A DNA stretch of 64,000 nucleotides from Xanthobacter tagetidis (GTDB lineage: Bacteria > Pseudomonadota > Alphaproteobacteria > Rhizobiales > Xanthobacteraceae), in contig NZ_RCTF01000001.1 in NCBI RefSeq assembly GCF_003667445.1, positions 372,001 through 436,000 on the forward strand. Reading direction: 5' to 3'. The translations under genes were made by a program, and so were the position numbers. Positions within the stretch are counted from its first letter, which is position 1, and the number at the start of each line of letters is the position of its first letter. The notes under the pieces are model-generated. The model was not told the origin of the DNA and did not search any database. It saw only the letters and a program-made list of their open reading frames with translations. Shown here piece after piece: positions 40,495 through 49,989 of this stretch.

Positions 40495-41184
40495 TCACAG
40501 CGCCGCGTGCAGGCCCTTCACGAACTCCGACAGACCGGTGAGACGCCCGATCTTCAGGCGCTCCGCCTGGAGGATGGCGGTGAGCCGAGCGAGGCTCTCC
40601 TCCACATCGTCATTGACGATGATGTAGTCGTATTCCGCGTAGTGCTCGATTTCCACCGCCGCCCCTGCCATCCGGCCGCGGACAACCTCGTCGCTGTCCT
40701 GGGCCCGCGAGCGCAGGCGCTTCTCCAGGTCCTGCGCGCTCGGCGGCAGGATAAAGACCTTGACCATGTCCTGACCGGCGGTTTCCCGCAGCTGCCGCAC
40801 GCCCTGCCAGTCGATGTCGAACAGCACGTCGCGGCCCTCGCTCAGCGCCGCTTCCACCGGGGCGCGCGGCGTGCCGTAGAAATTGCCGAACACGGTGGCG
40901 TGCTCCAGCAGGTCTCCGGCCTCGCGCATGGCCTCGAAGCGCGGGGCGTCGACGAAGAAATAGTCCTTGCCCTCCTCCTCGCCGGGGCGCGGCGGGCGCG
41001 TCGTCACCGAGACCGACATGGTGATGCGCGGGTCGCTCGCCAGAAGGCGGCGCGAGAGCGTGGTCTTGCCGGCGCCGGAAGGCGAGGAGAGCACGAGCAT
41101 CAGACCGCGCCGGGCGAGGCCCGCCCGGCCGTGCGGCGCGACGGAGGACGTGGGGGCGGACGGGGACATAAGCGGGCGGCTCAC
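40495..41184 (-). CDS. gmk: Guanylate kinase
   Basis: Phosphorylates GMP to GDP. The P-loop SSPSGAGKTTLSRRL lies near residues 33-47, followed by SVTTRPPRPGE and the GMP-binding region GKDYFFVDAPRFEAM, FGNFYGTPRAPVEAAL, and LFDIDWQGVRQL. The GTG at 41184 overlaps the yicC stop (GTGA), consistent with coupling; an ATG at 41169 is the alternative, 5 residues shorter. Last gene in the fab-mltG-yicC-gmk cluster. Confidence 0.94.
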   Translation of the reverse strand: MSRPLMSPSAPTSSVAPHGRAGLARRGLMLVLSSPSGAGKTTLSRRLLASDPRITMSVSVTTRPPRPGEEEGKDYFFVDAPRFEAMREAGDLLEHATVFGNFYGTPRAPVEAALSEGRDVLFDIDWQGVRQLRETAGQDMVKVFILPPSAQDLEKRLRSRAQDSDEVVRGRMAGAAVEIEHYAEYDYIIVNDDVEESLARLTAILQAERLKIGRLTGLSEFVKGLHAAL

Positions 41185-42101
41185 TCGACGTTCTGGATCT
41201 GCTCGCGGAACTGATCCACCAGCAGCTTCAGGTCAAGCCCGATCTGGGTCAGCGCCACGGAGCTCGACTTCGAGCACAAGGTGTTGGCCTCGCGGTTGAA
41301 CTCCTGGGCCAGGAAGTCGAGCTTGCGGCCCACCGGACCGCCCTCGGCCAAAAGATGGCGCGCCTGCGCCACATGGGCGGTGAGGCGGTCCAGTTCCTCG
41401 CGCACGTCGGCGCGGGTGGCGATCAGGATCGCCTCCTGGCTGAGCCGGTCCGGATCGAGCGCCGGCGTCGCGTCCACAAGCGCACGCACCTGCTCTGCGA
41501 GGCGCGCCTTCACCGCCTCCACGCGGCGTTCCGGCAGCGCCTCGGCGGCGGCCACCAGGGCCTCGATGGCGTCGAGCCGGCCCGCGAGCACGGTGCGCAG
41601 CGCCTCGCCCTCGCGCGCCCGCATGGCGCACAACGCCCCGAGCGCCTCATCGAAGGCGGCGAGCGCGGCGGTGGTGAGCGCGCGCATCTCCGCCTCGCTC
41701 TCCTTCACCTCGCTGACCTCGACGATGCCCTTCACGGTGAGCAGCGCATCGAGGCTGGGGGCGGGGACGGAAAACTTGGCGGCGGCGGCCTGCGCGGCGG
41801 CGAGCAGCGCCTCCAGCGCCGGCTGGTTCACGCTGACGCTGACGCTGTCGCCCTCGCGGGTGGCGGCGAGGGTGGCATTGAGCGAGCCGCGGGCGAGATG
41901 GCGCCCCGCGAGCGCGCGCGCCTCGGCCTCCACCATGTCGAAGCCCGGCGGCAGGCGCAGGCGCACGTCCAGGCCCTTGCCGTTCACCGAGCGCACCTCC
42001 CAGGCGAGCCGCCAGGCGCCCGCGGCGGCCGCGGCGCGGGCGAAGGCGGTCATGCTGGCGAGGGGAGCGGGGCCGGCGGCAGGCGGCTGGGCTTGGGACA
42101 T
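41181..42101 (-). CDS. yicC: YicC family endoribonuclease-like protein
   Basis: A 306-residue YicC/YloC protein; members act as endoribonucleases in E. coli. Family segments visible are SMTAFARAAAAAGAWRLAWEVRSVNGKGLDVRLRLPPGF at the N-terminus and GRKLDFLAQEFNREANTLCSKSSSVALTQIGLDLK at the C-terminus (which contains the conserved NTL(C/S)SK stretch). The start ATG 42101 lies 41 bases after mltG, in the normal alphaproteobacterial order mltG-yicC-gmk. Confidence 0.93.
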   Translation of the reverse strand: MSQAQPPAAGPAPLASMTAFARAAAAAGAWRLAWEVRSVNGKGLDVRLRLPPGFDMVEAEARALAGRHLARGSLNATLAATREGDSVSVSVNQPALEALLAAAQAAAAKFSVPAPSLDALLTVKGIVEVSEVKESEAEMRALTTAALAAFDEALGALCAMRAREGEALRTVLAGRLDAIEALVAAAEALPERRVEAVKARLAEQVRALVDATPALDPDRLSQEAILIATRADVREELDRLTAHVAQARHLLAEGGPVGRKLDFLAQEFNREANTLCSKSSSVALTQIGLDLKLLVDQFREQIQNVE

Positions 42102-42142
42102 CGGGGGGGCCTGCGCGCCGGACAGGTGGGCCGGCGCGTCCT

Positions 42143-43213
42143 TCAGTTGGCGACGCCGGGAGCGGCAGGGGCGGCGGGAGCGGCCGGACGGCCCGCCTCG
42201 ATGGCGCGCCAGCGGGCGACGTTCTTGTTGTGGTCGGCCAGCGTCTCGGCGAAGGCGTGACCGCCCGTGCCGTCGGCGACGAAGAACAGGTCGGTGGTCT
42301 TCGGCGGGTTGGCGACGGCCAGGATCGCGTCCTTGCCGGGATTGCAGATCGGACCCGGCGGCAGGCCGTCGATGGCGTAGGTGTTGTAGGCGGTGGCGGT
42401 GGAGATGTCGGTGCGCGTGATGGCGCGCCCGAGCGAGCCGCGCCCGCCGACGATGCCGTAGATGATCGTCGGGTCGGACTGGAGCCGCATCTTCTTGTTG
42501 AGGCGGTTGATGAATACGGCGGCGACCTTGGGGCGCTCGTCCGCCTCGCCGGTCTCCTTCTCGACGATGGAGGCGAGGGTGACGAGGTCCTGCGGCGTGC
42601 GCAGCGGCAGGCCCGGCGCGCGGCGCTCCCACGCGAGGCGCACCACCTTCTGCTGCGCCTCCGCCATGTCCTTCAGCAGCGCCTCGCGCGACATGCCGCG
42701 GATGATCCGGTAGGTCTCCGGCAGCAGCGTGCCCTCCAGCGGCACTGCGGGCGTCCCGGTGAGCATGTCATTCTCCATCAGGCGGGCCACCACCTGCTGG
42801 CTGGTGAGGCCTTCCGGGATGGTAACGGAATACTGGATGACCTTGCCGGACGAGATGGTGTCGATGACGCTGGCCATGGACTGGCCGGGCTTGAAGAGAT
42901 ATTCGCCCGCCTGCATGTTGGCGTTGGGCTTGGTCAGCTTCAGCCCGGCGATGAAGGTCAGCCAGTTCTCGATGACGCCGGCCTTCTCCAGCGTGTCCGC
43001 CATGTCGCGGATGCCGGCGCCGCGCGGGATCACCACCGCCTTTTCCTGGGTGAGCGGGCCGGGGCCGTTGAATTCGCGCTCGCCGTAGCGGGCGGCGAAG
43101 AGCCCGCCGACGCAGACCAGCACGAGGAAGGTGAAGATACCGGAACCGATGGTCGCGGCCGGATGCCGGGCGCTCCTCGACGGCAGGTGCGATCCCTTCT
43201 GGGGCTTGGCCAT
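42143..43213 (-). CDS. mltG: Endolytic peptidoglycan transglycosylase MltG
   Basis: A membrane-anchored enzyme that cuts nascent glycan strands and sets their length. The 356-residue protein has a single N-terminal membrane segment (about 20-42), a LysM-like region (VVIPRGAGIRDMADTLEKAGVIENWLTF) and the YceG domain with the catalytic glutamate in SIVEKETG and the substrate-groove segments SDPTIIYG and YNTYAIDGLPPGPICNPG. It lies between fabF (131 bases) and yicC (41 bases). Confidence 0.94.
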   Translation of the reverse strand: MAKPQKGSHLPSRSARHPAATIGSGIFTFLVLVCVGGLFAARYGEREFNGPGPLTQEKAVVIPRGAGIRDMADTLEKAGVIENWLTFIAGLKLTKPNANMQAGEYLFKPGQSMASVIDTISSGKVIQYSVTIPEGLTSQQVVARLMENDMLTGTPAVPLEGTLLPETYRIIRGMSREALLKDMAEAQQKVVRLAWERRAPGLPLRTPQDLVTLASIVEKETGEADERPKVAAVFINRLNKKMRLQSDPTIIYGIVGGRGSLGRAITRTDISTATAYNTYAIDGLPPGPICNPGKDAILAVANPPKTTDLFFVADGTGGHAFAETLADHNKNVARWRAIEAGRPAAPAAPAAPGVAN

Positions 43214-43344
43214 CCTCGGGTCTCCCTCGATGTGGTCGGCGGCCCGTTCTCGGGCATCGCGGCCGCTTTCGCAACCGGCCGCGTGCGCTTGTTATCGTCC
43301 CATTCGGGCGCCCGTTGGGCGGGCCGCATGCGACCCGCGCCGCG

Positions 43345-44607
43345 TCAGGCGGCGTAGCGGCGGAACACGACGGAGGCGTTGGTGCCGCCGAACCCGAACG
43401 AATTGGAGAGCACGGTGTCGATCTGGCGTGGCTTGGGCTTCAGCGGCACCAGGTCGATGGGGGTCTCCACCGCCGGATTGTCGAGATTGAGGGTCGCCGG
43501 GGCCACCTGGTCGCGGATGGCGAGGATGGAGAAGATCGCCTCCACCGCGCCCGCGGCACCCAGAAGGTGGCCGATGGACGACTTGGTGGACGACATGGCC
43601 ACCTTGCCGGCGGCGTTGCCGAGCAGGCGCTCCACCGCGTGCAGCTCGATCTCGTCGGCCATGGTCGAGGTGCCGTGGGCGTTGATGTAGTCCACATCGC
43701 CGGCGGTGATGCCGGCCCGCTTCAGCGCCGCCGACATGCAGCGGAACGCGCCGTCGCCGTCCGGGGTCGGCGCGGTGATGTGGAACGCGTCGCCCGACAG
43801 GCCGTAGCCGATCAGCTCGGCATAGATCTTGGCGCCGCGCGCCTTGGCGTGCTCCAGCTCCTCCAGCACGACGACGCCCGAGCCCTCGCCCATGACGAAG
43901 CCGTCGCGGTCCTTGTCCCAGGGGCGGGAGGCGCGGGTGGGCTCGTCGTTATAGGCGGTGGCGAGCGCCTTGCAGGCGGCGAAGCCGGAGATGGAGAGCC
44001 GGTCCACCGGCGATTCGGTGCCGCCCGCCACCATCACGTCCGCATCGCCGAGGGCGATGAGGCGCCCGGCGTCGCCGATCGCGTGAGCGCCGGTGGAGCA
44101 GGCGGTGACGACGGCGTGGTTCGGCCCCTTCAGCCCGTGGGCGATGGAGACGTAGCCGCCGGCGAGATTGATGAGACGGCCCGGAATGAAGAAGGGCGAG
44201 ATGCGGCGCGGGCCGCGATCCTTCAGCGTCAGCGAGGCCTCGGCGATGCCGTTGATGCCGCCGATGCCGGAGCCGATCATCACGCCCGAGGCGATCTGGT
44301 CCTCATAGGAGGTGGGATGCCAGCCGGCGTCGTTGAGGGCGAGGGTGGCCGCGCACATGGCGTAGACGATGAACTCGTCTACCTTGCGCTGCTCCTTCGG
44401 CTCCATCCACTGGTCGGGATTGTAGGTGCCGTCCGTGCCGTCGCCGCGCGGAATGGTCGCCGCGATCTTGGCCGCGAGGTCCGAGACGTCCAGATGCTCG
44501 ATCTTCTTGACGCCGGTCTCGCCGGCAAGAAGCCGCCGCCAGGTGGGCTCGACGCCGCAGCCGAGCGGCGTCACCATGCCGAGGCCGGTGACGACAACAC
44601 GTCTCAT
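43345..44607 (-). CDS. fabF: 3-oxoacyl-[acyl-carrier-protein] synthase II
   Basis: Condensing enzyme of fatty acid elongation. The 420-residue protein carries the Cys-His-His triad: VTACSTGAHAIGDA, NAHGTSTMADEIE and STKSSIGHLLGAAG. It begins MRRVVVTGLGMVTPLGCG and ends with NSFGFGGTNASVVF, as in family members. It is 121 bases downstream of acpP, part of the fabD-fabG-acpP-fabF operon. Confidence 0.96.
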   Translation of the reverse strand: MRRVVVTGLGMVTPLGCGVEPTWRRLLAGETGVKKIEHLDVSDLAAKIAATIPRGDGTDGTYNPDQWMEPKEQRKVDEFIVYAMCAATLALNDAGWHPTSYEDQIASGVMIGSGIGGINGIAEASLTLKDRGPRRISPFFIPGRLINLAGGYVSIAHGLKGPNHAVVTACSTGAHAIGDAGRLIALGDADVMVAGGTESPVDRLSISGFAACKALATAYNDEPTRASRPWDKDRDGFVMGEGSGVVVLEELEHAKARGAKIYAELIGYGLSGDAFHITAPTPDGDGAFRCMSAALKRAGITAGDVDYINAHGTSTMADEIELHAVERLLGNAAGKVAMSSTKSSIGHLLGAAGAVEAIFSILAIRDQVAPATLNLDNPAVETPIDLVPLKPKPRQIDTVLSNSFGFGGTNASVVFRRYAA

Positions 44608-44728
44608 CTTCAGGACTCCAGATGGCCGGCCGCCCGGGACCGCGCCACGGCGCGGCCGCTCCGGCCCGGTGCGACAACGGCCGCGGGCGCCAGGCGCCGC
44701 GCGACCGTCGACTGTGCGGCAGACAGGA

Positions 44729-44965
44729 TCAAGCCGCGTTCTTTTCCAGGAACTTGATGGCGTCGCCCACCGTCAGGATGGTCTCGGCCGCATCGTCCGG
44801 GATCTCGCAGTTGAAGGCCTCCTCAAAGGCCATCACGAGTTCCACGGTGTCGAGGCTGTCGGCGCCGAGATCGTCGATGAAGGACGCGTTCTCCGTGACC
44901 TTCTCGGGCTCCACGCCCAGATGTTCAGCGACAATCTTCTTCACCCGCTCGGCGATGTCACTCAT
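44729..44965 (-). CDS. acpP: Acyl carrier protein
   Basis: The 78-residue carrier for fatty acid synthesis: [18 protein letters not shown] at the start, the phosphopantetheine serine in [10 protein letters not shown] (residue 37), and the acidic helix after it. A frame open to 45265 is a GC-rich extension and not part of the gene. The 406-base gap between fabG and acpP (44966-45371) holds no other gene; it contains a likely acpP promoter region and a GC-rich central part. Confidence 0.97.
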   Translation of the reverse strand: MSDIAERVKKIVAEHLGVEPEKVTENASFIDDLGADSLDTVELVMAFEEAFNCEIPDDAAETILTVGDAIKFLEKNAA

Positions 44966-45371
44966 CGATGCAACCCTCGTTGTTCGGATATCCGGTGCCG
45001 TTCGGCGGCTGATGGAGGGCATAATGCCTTTTTTCCGCCGTGCCCAGCCCCTTCGCACCGCCGGCCCTCTTCGGGCGGACGGTCTCGGGACACTGCGCCC
45101 GCTGAACGGGCGCGGCATGGCGATAAGGCCCCGACGGCTCCCCAGCCAGAACGGCCCGGGCCAGAAAAGGCCTGGACCAGAGCCTTGGCCCCTCCCGCCG
45201 GCCCGGACAGCTGCGCGCGGTCCGATCCGTGGCGCGCGGCCCGGCTCGTTCTTGTGGTGCGGCACCCTGCCTTTGCCCCCCGGTCAAAGGGAGCGCGGAC
45301 GGGACACCTCGGCGCTCGTTAACACACTCGCGCCGTCTTTGCCAGCAACGCGCCGCGGCGCGCCGACCGGC

Positions 45372-46112
45372 TCAGATCATCGCCATGCCGCCGTTGACGT
45401 GCAGCGTCTGGCCGGTGACGTACTGGGCCTCGTCGGACGCGAGATAGACGCAGGCCGCCGCGATGTCGTCCGGCGTGCCGAGCTTGGCCGCCGGCACCGC
45501 CTTCAGGATGGTCTCGCGCTGCTTGTCGTTCAGCGCGTCGGTCATCGGCGTGGCGATGAAGCCGGGGGCGACGCAGTTCACCGTCACCCCGCGCGAGGCG
45601 ACTTCCTGCGCCAGCGATTTCGACATGCCGATCATGCCCGCCTTGGCGGCGGCATAGTTGCCCTGGCCCGCATTGCCGGTGACGCCGACGATGGAGGTGA
45701 TGGAGATGATGCGGCCCGCGCGGCGGCGCATCATGGTGCGCACGGCGGCGCGCGACAGGCGGAAGGCGGCGGTGAGGTTCACCGCGATCACCTGGTCCCA
45801 CGCCTCGTCGGACAGGCGCATGAAGATGTTGTCGCGGGTGATGCCGGCATTGTTGACGAGGATGTCGATATGGCCGCCCAGCGCCTCCTCGGCGGCGGGC
45901 ACCAGCTTCTCCACCTCTTCGGCATCGCCGAGATTGCAGGGCAGAACGTGGACGCGGCCGGACAGCTCGGCGGCCAGCGCCTCCAGCGCCTCGCGGCGGG
46001 TGCCGGAAACGGCGACGGTTGCGCCCTGGGCGTGCAGCGCCTTGGCGATCGCGCCGCCGATGCCGCCGGTGGCGCCGGTGACGAGCGCGGTCTTGCCGGT
46101 AAGATCGAACAT
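45372..46112 (-). CDS. fabG: 3-oxoacyl-[acyl-carrier-protein] reductase
   Basis: The NADPH-dependent ketoreductase of fatty acid synthesis, 246 residues. It has the short-chain dehydrogenase motifs TGATGGIGGAIAKAL (about 12-26), NNAGITRDN, the catalytic Ser region (SITSIVGVTGN) and Tyr-x3-Lys-type YAAAKAGMIG, and ends YVTGQTLHVNGGMAMI. It follows fabD by 119 bases on the same strand. Confidence 0.96.
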   Translation of the reverse strand: MFDLTGKTALVTGATGGIGGAIAKALHAQGATVAVSGTRREALEALAAELSGRVHVLPCNLGDAEEVEKLVPAAEEALGGHIDILVNNAGITRDNIFMRLSDEAWDQVIAVNLTAAFRLSRAAVRTMMRRRAGRIISITSIVGVTGNAGQGNYAAAKAGMIGMSKSLAQEVASRGVTVNCVAPGFIATPMTDALNDKQRETILKAVPAAKLGTPDDIAAACVYLASDEAQYVTGQTLHVNGGMAMI

Positions 46113-46231
46113 CAGTTTCCCCAGTCCTCTTTATGCGTTCGGCGTCGGGGCCGGTGTGTGCCTGTCGGCGTCGGGAACGGTTCTGCCTCTCCCGCCGCCG
46201 CCCCGCAAGCGGAACCGGGGATATTAGGGCT

Positions 46232-47212
46232 TCAGGCCGCCGACGCGTTGCGCGCGGCGATGAAGGCGGCGACGTCCTCGGGCGTGCCCACGGCGCTCGC
46301 CGCGATCGACTTGTCGATGCGCTTGACGAGGCCGCACAACACCTTGCCGGCGCCCACCTCGACCACCGAGTTGATGCCGGCGCCCGCCATGTAGATCACG
46401 CTCTCGCGCCAGCGCACGGTGCCCGTCACCTGCTCCACCAGCAGGCGCAGGATCTCGGCCGGGTCGGAGACCGGGGAGGCGCGCACATTGGCGATCAGCG
46501 GCACGCGCGGCGTCATGATGGTGGAGCCGGAGAGCGCCACCTCCATGGCCTCGGCGGCCGGGCCCATGAGGCGGCAGTGGAAGGGGGCGGACACCGGCAG
46601 CAGCACCGCCTTCATGGCCCCCTTCTCCTTGGCGATGACCATGGCGCGCTCCACCGCGGCGCGGTCGCCGGACACCACCACCTGGCCGGGGGCATTGTCG
46701 TTGGCGGCCTCGCAGACGCCGTCCTGGGCCGCCTCTGCGGCCACCGCCACCGCCTGCTCGTAGTCGAGCCCGAGCAGCGCCGCCATGGCGCCCTCGCCGG
46801 GCGCCACCGCGTCCTGCATGGCGCGGCCGCGGATGCGCAGCAGGCGCGCCGCCTCGGTGATAGTGAGCGCGCCGGCGGCGGCGAGCGCGGAATACTCGCC
46901 CAGCGAATGGCCGGCGACGAAGGCGGCGTCGCGGGCGATGTCGAGCCCGGCCTCCGCCTCCAGCGCCCGAATGGCTGCGAGGGAAACCGCGAGCAGCGCA
47001 GGCTGGGCGTTGGCGGTCAGGGTCAGCGTCTCGGCCGGCCCCTCCCACATGATGCGGGTGAGATGCTCGCCCAGCGCGGCGTCCACCTCCTCGAAGACCG
47101 CCCGGGAGGCCGGGAAGGCGTCGGCGAGCGCCTTGCCCATTCCGACGGCCTGGCTGCCCTGGCCGGGGAAGATGAAGGCGGTGTGCGAGGATGTGCGGGA
47201 CCCGCTGGACAT
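46232..47212 (-). CDS. fabD: Malonyl-CoA:ACP transacylase
   Basis: Loads malonate onto ACP. The 326-residue protein starts MSSGSRTSSHTAFIFPGQGSQ with GGAGG at good spacing, and has the catalytic serine in GHSLGEYSALAAAG and the histidine in PVSAPFHCRLM. A longer frame to 47254 adds 14 residues without need. First gene of the minus-strand fab cluster; the divergent gap (47213-47414) also serves the exopolysaccharide locus. Confidence 0.95.
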   Translation of the reverse strand: MSSGSRTSSHTAFIFPGQGSQAVGMGKALADAFPASRAVFEEVDAALGEHLTRIMWEGPAETLTLTANAQPALLAVSLAAIRALEAEAGLDIARDAAFVAGHSLGEYSALAAAGALTITEAARLLRIRGRAMQDAVAPGEGAMAALLGLDYEQAVAVAAEAAQDGVCEAANDNAPGQVVVSGDRAAVERAMVIAKEKGAMKAVLLPVSAPFHCRLMGPAAEAMEVALSGSTIMTPRVPLIANVRASPVSDPAEILRLLVEQVTGTVRWRESVIYMAGAGINSVVEVGAGKVLCGLVKRIDKSIAASAVGTPEDVAAFIAARNASAA

Positions 47213-47414
47213 GGGTCGTCCCTCCGGAATGAAAATTGGGGAGGGGAGAGACACCGGGATTGTGGGCGAGTCAAGGCAACCGCATCGACCGGTCTCCGGC
47301 CGTGTTCACCATATCCTCATTTCCACGGACTAACTTGACGGAACCGAACTTGTTCAGCAGAACCGGGCCGGATCGGCGACCCGGCTCGATTCTCCGCTCC
47401 TGGAATTGGCGACG

Positions 47415-48827
47415 ATGACCCGTTGGACCCACGGCCTGGTGAATCGTCTGGTCATCCTGTGCGACGTCGTCATGGCGGCGCTCGCGGCCATCATCGCTCA
47501 TCTGCGCTGGGAATTCCTGTCCTGGAGCCAGATGGTCATCCTCTGGGTGCTCGGCGCCTTCGTCTTCATCCAGATTCTGCAGATCGGCCGCGCCTATCGG
47601 GTCGAGCACTATGTGCGCCCCCTGCGGCAGATCGGCCACCTGGTGGTGGCGGGCGTTCCGGCCGGCGCCATCGTCGCGGTGGCGTACTACGCCATCATCC
47701 CGAATGACGACACCAATCTGTGGGCGCTGCTGGGCTGGGGCGGGCTGACCGCCGTGTGCCTGATCTTCGGCCGCCTCGTTCTGGTGCGGCTCGGCATCTC
47801 CCTGGTGCGGCGCCACGAGGTGCTGCATCGCGACGTGGTTCTGGTGGGCGACCGGGAGCGCTGCCGCGCGCTGGTGCGCAGATATCAGGAGGAGCATGCC
47901 AAAGGCGGCCTCCTCGCCTTCGTGGGCATCTTCGACGATCAGGCCGGGCGGCCGGACGAGGCCGCGCCGCCTGCGGGCCTGCCCCCCGTCATGGGCGACC
48001 TCGGCGCGCTGCTGGAATATGCCAAGGACGCGTCCATCGACATGGTGGTGATCTGCAAGTCCTGGCGCGATCCCACCGCCATCAACGCCATCGCCGAGCA
48101 GATGTACCGCATCGCCGCCGACGTGGTGGTGGAGCTCGATCCCGACGAGTTCATGCTGAACTACGCCAACCTCACCGTGCTCGCGGGCGAGCCGGCGCTG
48201 ATGGTGCAGCAGCAGCCGCTGAAGGGCTCGCTCGGCCTCCTGAAGTGGGTCGAGGACTATGTGGTGGCCACCATCGGCCTGATCCTGACCGCGCCGATCC
48301 TGCTCGCCGCCGCCGTCGCCATCAAGCTCGACAGCCCGGGCCCGGTGCTGTTCCGCCAGCCGCGCCTCGGCCTGAACAACAAGGTCTTCCAGTGCTATAA
48401 GCTCAGGACCATGCAGGTCGACCCGGCCGACGACGGATCCAAGGGCACGACCCGCAACGACCCGCGCATCACCAAGGTCGGCGCGTTCCTGCGCTCCACC
48501 TCGATCGACGAACTGCCGCAGCTCCTCAACGTGCTGAAGGGCGACATGTCGGTGGTGGGGCCGCGCCCACACGTGCCCAACATGGAGGTCACCTCCAACG
48601 TGCGGTACGAGGCGATCCGCCAGTATGTGGCGCGCTACCGCATGAAGCCCGGCATCACCGGCTGGGCACAGATCAACGGCATGCGCGGCGGCATCCACAC
48701 CCTTGAAAAGGCCGAGCGCGGCGTCGAGCTCGACCTCTTCTACATCGAGAACTGGTCCATATGGTTCGACATCCGGATCATGATCCTGACCATCACCAAG
48801 GGCATGGCAGGCTCCAACGTGTTCTGA
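47415..48827 (+). CDS. Initiating undecaprenyl-phosphate sugar phosphotransferase
   Basis: Starts polysaccharide repeat-unit assembly by moving a sugar-1-phosphate from a UDP-sugar to undecaprenyl phosphate. The 470-residue protein has four N-terminal membrane segments (about 8-125), a nucleotide-binding-like domain (VVLVGDRERCRALV, about 145-260) and a C-terminal PglC/ExoY-type domain with a final membrane segment (VVATIGLILTAPILLAAAVAIK), KLRTM, DELPQLLNVLKGDMSVVGPRP and AQINGMRGGI. Start uncertain: ATG 47415 or an in-frame TTG at 47406. It leads the polysaccharide locus on this strand. Confidence 0.92.
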   Translation: MTRWTHGLVNRLVILCDVVMAALAAIIAHLRWEFLSWSQMVILWVLGAFVFIQILQIGRAYRVEHYVRPLRQIGHLVVAGVPAGAIVAVAYYAIIPNDDTNLWALLGWGGLTAVCLIFGRLVLVRLGISLVRRHEVLHRDVVLVGDRERCRALVRRYQEEHAKGGLLAFVGIFDDQAGRPDEAAPPAGLPPVMGDLGALLEYAKDASIDMVVICKSWRDPTAINAIAEQMYRIAADVVVELDPDEFMLNYANLTVLAGEPALMVQQQPLKGSLGLLKWVEDYVVATIGLILTAPILLAAAVAIKLDSPGPVLFRQPRLGLNNKVFQCYKLRTMQVDPADDGSKGTTRNDPRITKVGAFLRSTSIDELPQLLNVLKGDMSVVGPRPHVPNMEVTSNVRYEAIRQYVARYRMKPGITGWAQINGMRGGIHTLEKAERGVELDLFYIENWSIWFDIRIMILTITKGMAGSNVF

Positions 48828-48850
48828 GGACGGCGCTCGCCGCCGCCGCC

Positions 48851-49813
48851 ATGGTCCTCGCCACCGCCGCGGGCACGGGTGCCGCGCGCGCCGAGGGCCG
48901 GCCCTTCCTCGCCTATCACGCGAGCTGGTACGAGGTGCGCACGGACGACCCGGCCTTGACCACCATCGCCCGCCTGCCGCCCTACATCACCCACCTCGCT
49001 CTGTCCTTCGCGCGGCCCGACCTGACCTATAAAGGCGGCCTCGACCTCGACGGCACCGGCCTGCAATATCCCTATTCGGGCACCGTGCTGAAGGGCGCCA
49101 TCGCCGCCCTCAAGGTACGGGTGCCGCAGATGAAGGTGCTGGTCTCGGTCGGCGGCTGGAACTACCCGGCCTGGGACCGCTTCGATGCCGGCGCCCTCGC
49201 CCGCCTCGTCAAGGACCTCGGCGCCGACGGCGTCGATATGGACTACGAGACCCACCATCCCGACTGCCTGCGCACCCGCGCCGGGCGCATCGCCTGCCCC
49301 GGCGACGCGCTCTCGGTCCGGGTGGTGGAGGAGATCCGCCGCGCGCTGCCGCGGCCCTACGTGGTGAGCGTCGCCGGCTGGAGCGTCGGCGCCTATGGCG
49401 AGGGCGCGTTCGCCAATGCTCGGCCGCAGGGCGGCTATGCCGGCGTCACGCTGGCGCTGCTGCGGGCGCCGGTGGCGCAGGAGATCGACCTCGTCTCCAT
49501 CATGTCCTACGACGCCGGTCCGGCCTTCAGGCCGGACGAGGCGTTCCGCGCCTATCGCGTCCACTGGAAAGGACCGCTGGCGCTGGGCGTCCAGGTGTTG
49601 CCGGGCACCAGCGGCGGCCCGCGCTTTACCCTCGATTATACCGCCCGCACCCTCGCCCGCGTCATGGACGATCCGCTGGCCGGCGCCATGCTCTATGCCC
49701 TGCGGCTGGAGCCGGAGGGCGTCACCAGCCCGGACAATCCCGACTACCGCTCGCTCGCGGTGGCGATCTGCGTCACGCTGGGCCTCGGAGACTGCACGGC
49801 GCGCATGCCCTGA
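48851..49813 (+). CDS. Glycoside hydrolase family 18-like protein
   Basis: A secreted TIM-barrel glycosidase. The catalytic motif DxxDxDxE is intact as DGVDMDYE (about residues 125-132), and the substrate-side YHASWYEV, SVGGWNYPAWDRF and SIMSYDAG segments are typical of GH18. The family cleaves N-acetylhexosamine polymers by a substrate-assisted mechanism. From ATG 48851 the leader is short (MVLATAAGTGAARA); a CTG at 48824 overlapping the preceding stop (CTGA) would add a basic n-region (RTALAAAA) and complete a normal signal peptide. It sits immediately after the initiating transferase, suggesting a role in polymer processing. Confidence 0.8.
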   Translation: MVLATAAGTGAARAEGRPFLAYHASWYEVRTDDPALTTIARLPPYITHLALSFARPDLTYKGGLDLDGTGLQYPYSGTVLKGAIAALKVRVPQMKVLVSVGGWNYPAWDRFDAGALARLVKDLGADGVDMDYETHHPDCLRTRAGRIACPGDALSVRVVEEIRRALPRPYVVSVAGWSVGAYGEGAFANARPQGGYAGVTLALLRAPVAQEIDLVSIMSYDAGPAFRPDEAFRAYRVHWKGPLALGVQVLPGTSGGPRFTLDYTARTLARVMDDPLAGAMLYALRLEPEGVTSPDNPDYRSLAVAICVTLGLGDCTARMP

Positions 49814-49989
49814 CCTAGGGGCAGCGGCGAGTTGTGCCTTGGCCGTTTCCGGCCCATTATAATGATACTCTTGGGCTCGCCGGATCCTTGCCGCGTCGAA
49901 GCCGGGCACCGGGAGCTCCGTGCCACCGCCAGCGGCCGGACGGGCGGCTTTGCCTCCGTCCCGTCACCGCGCTCAAAGCGAGTCATCCC

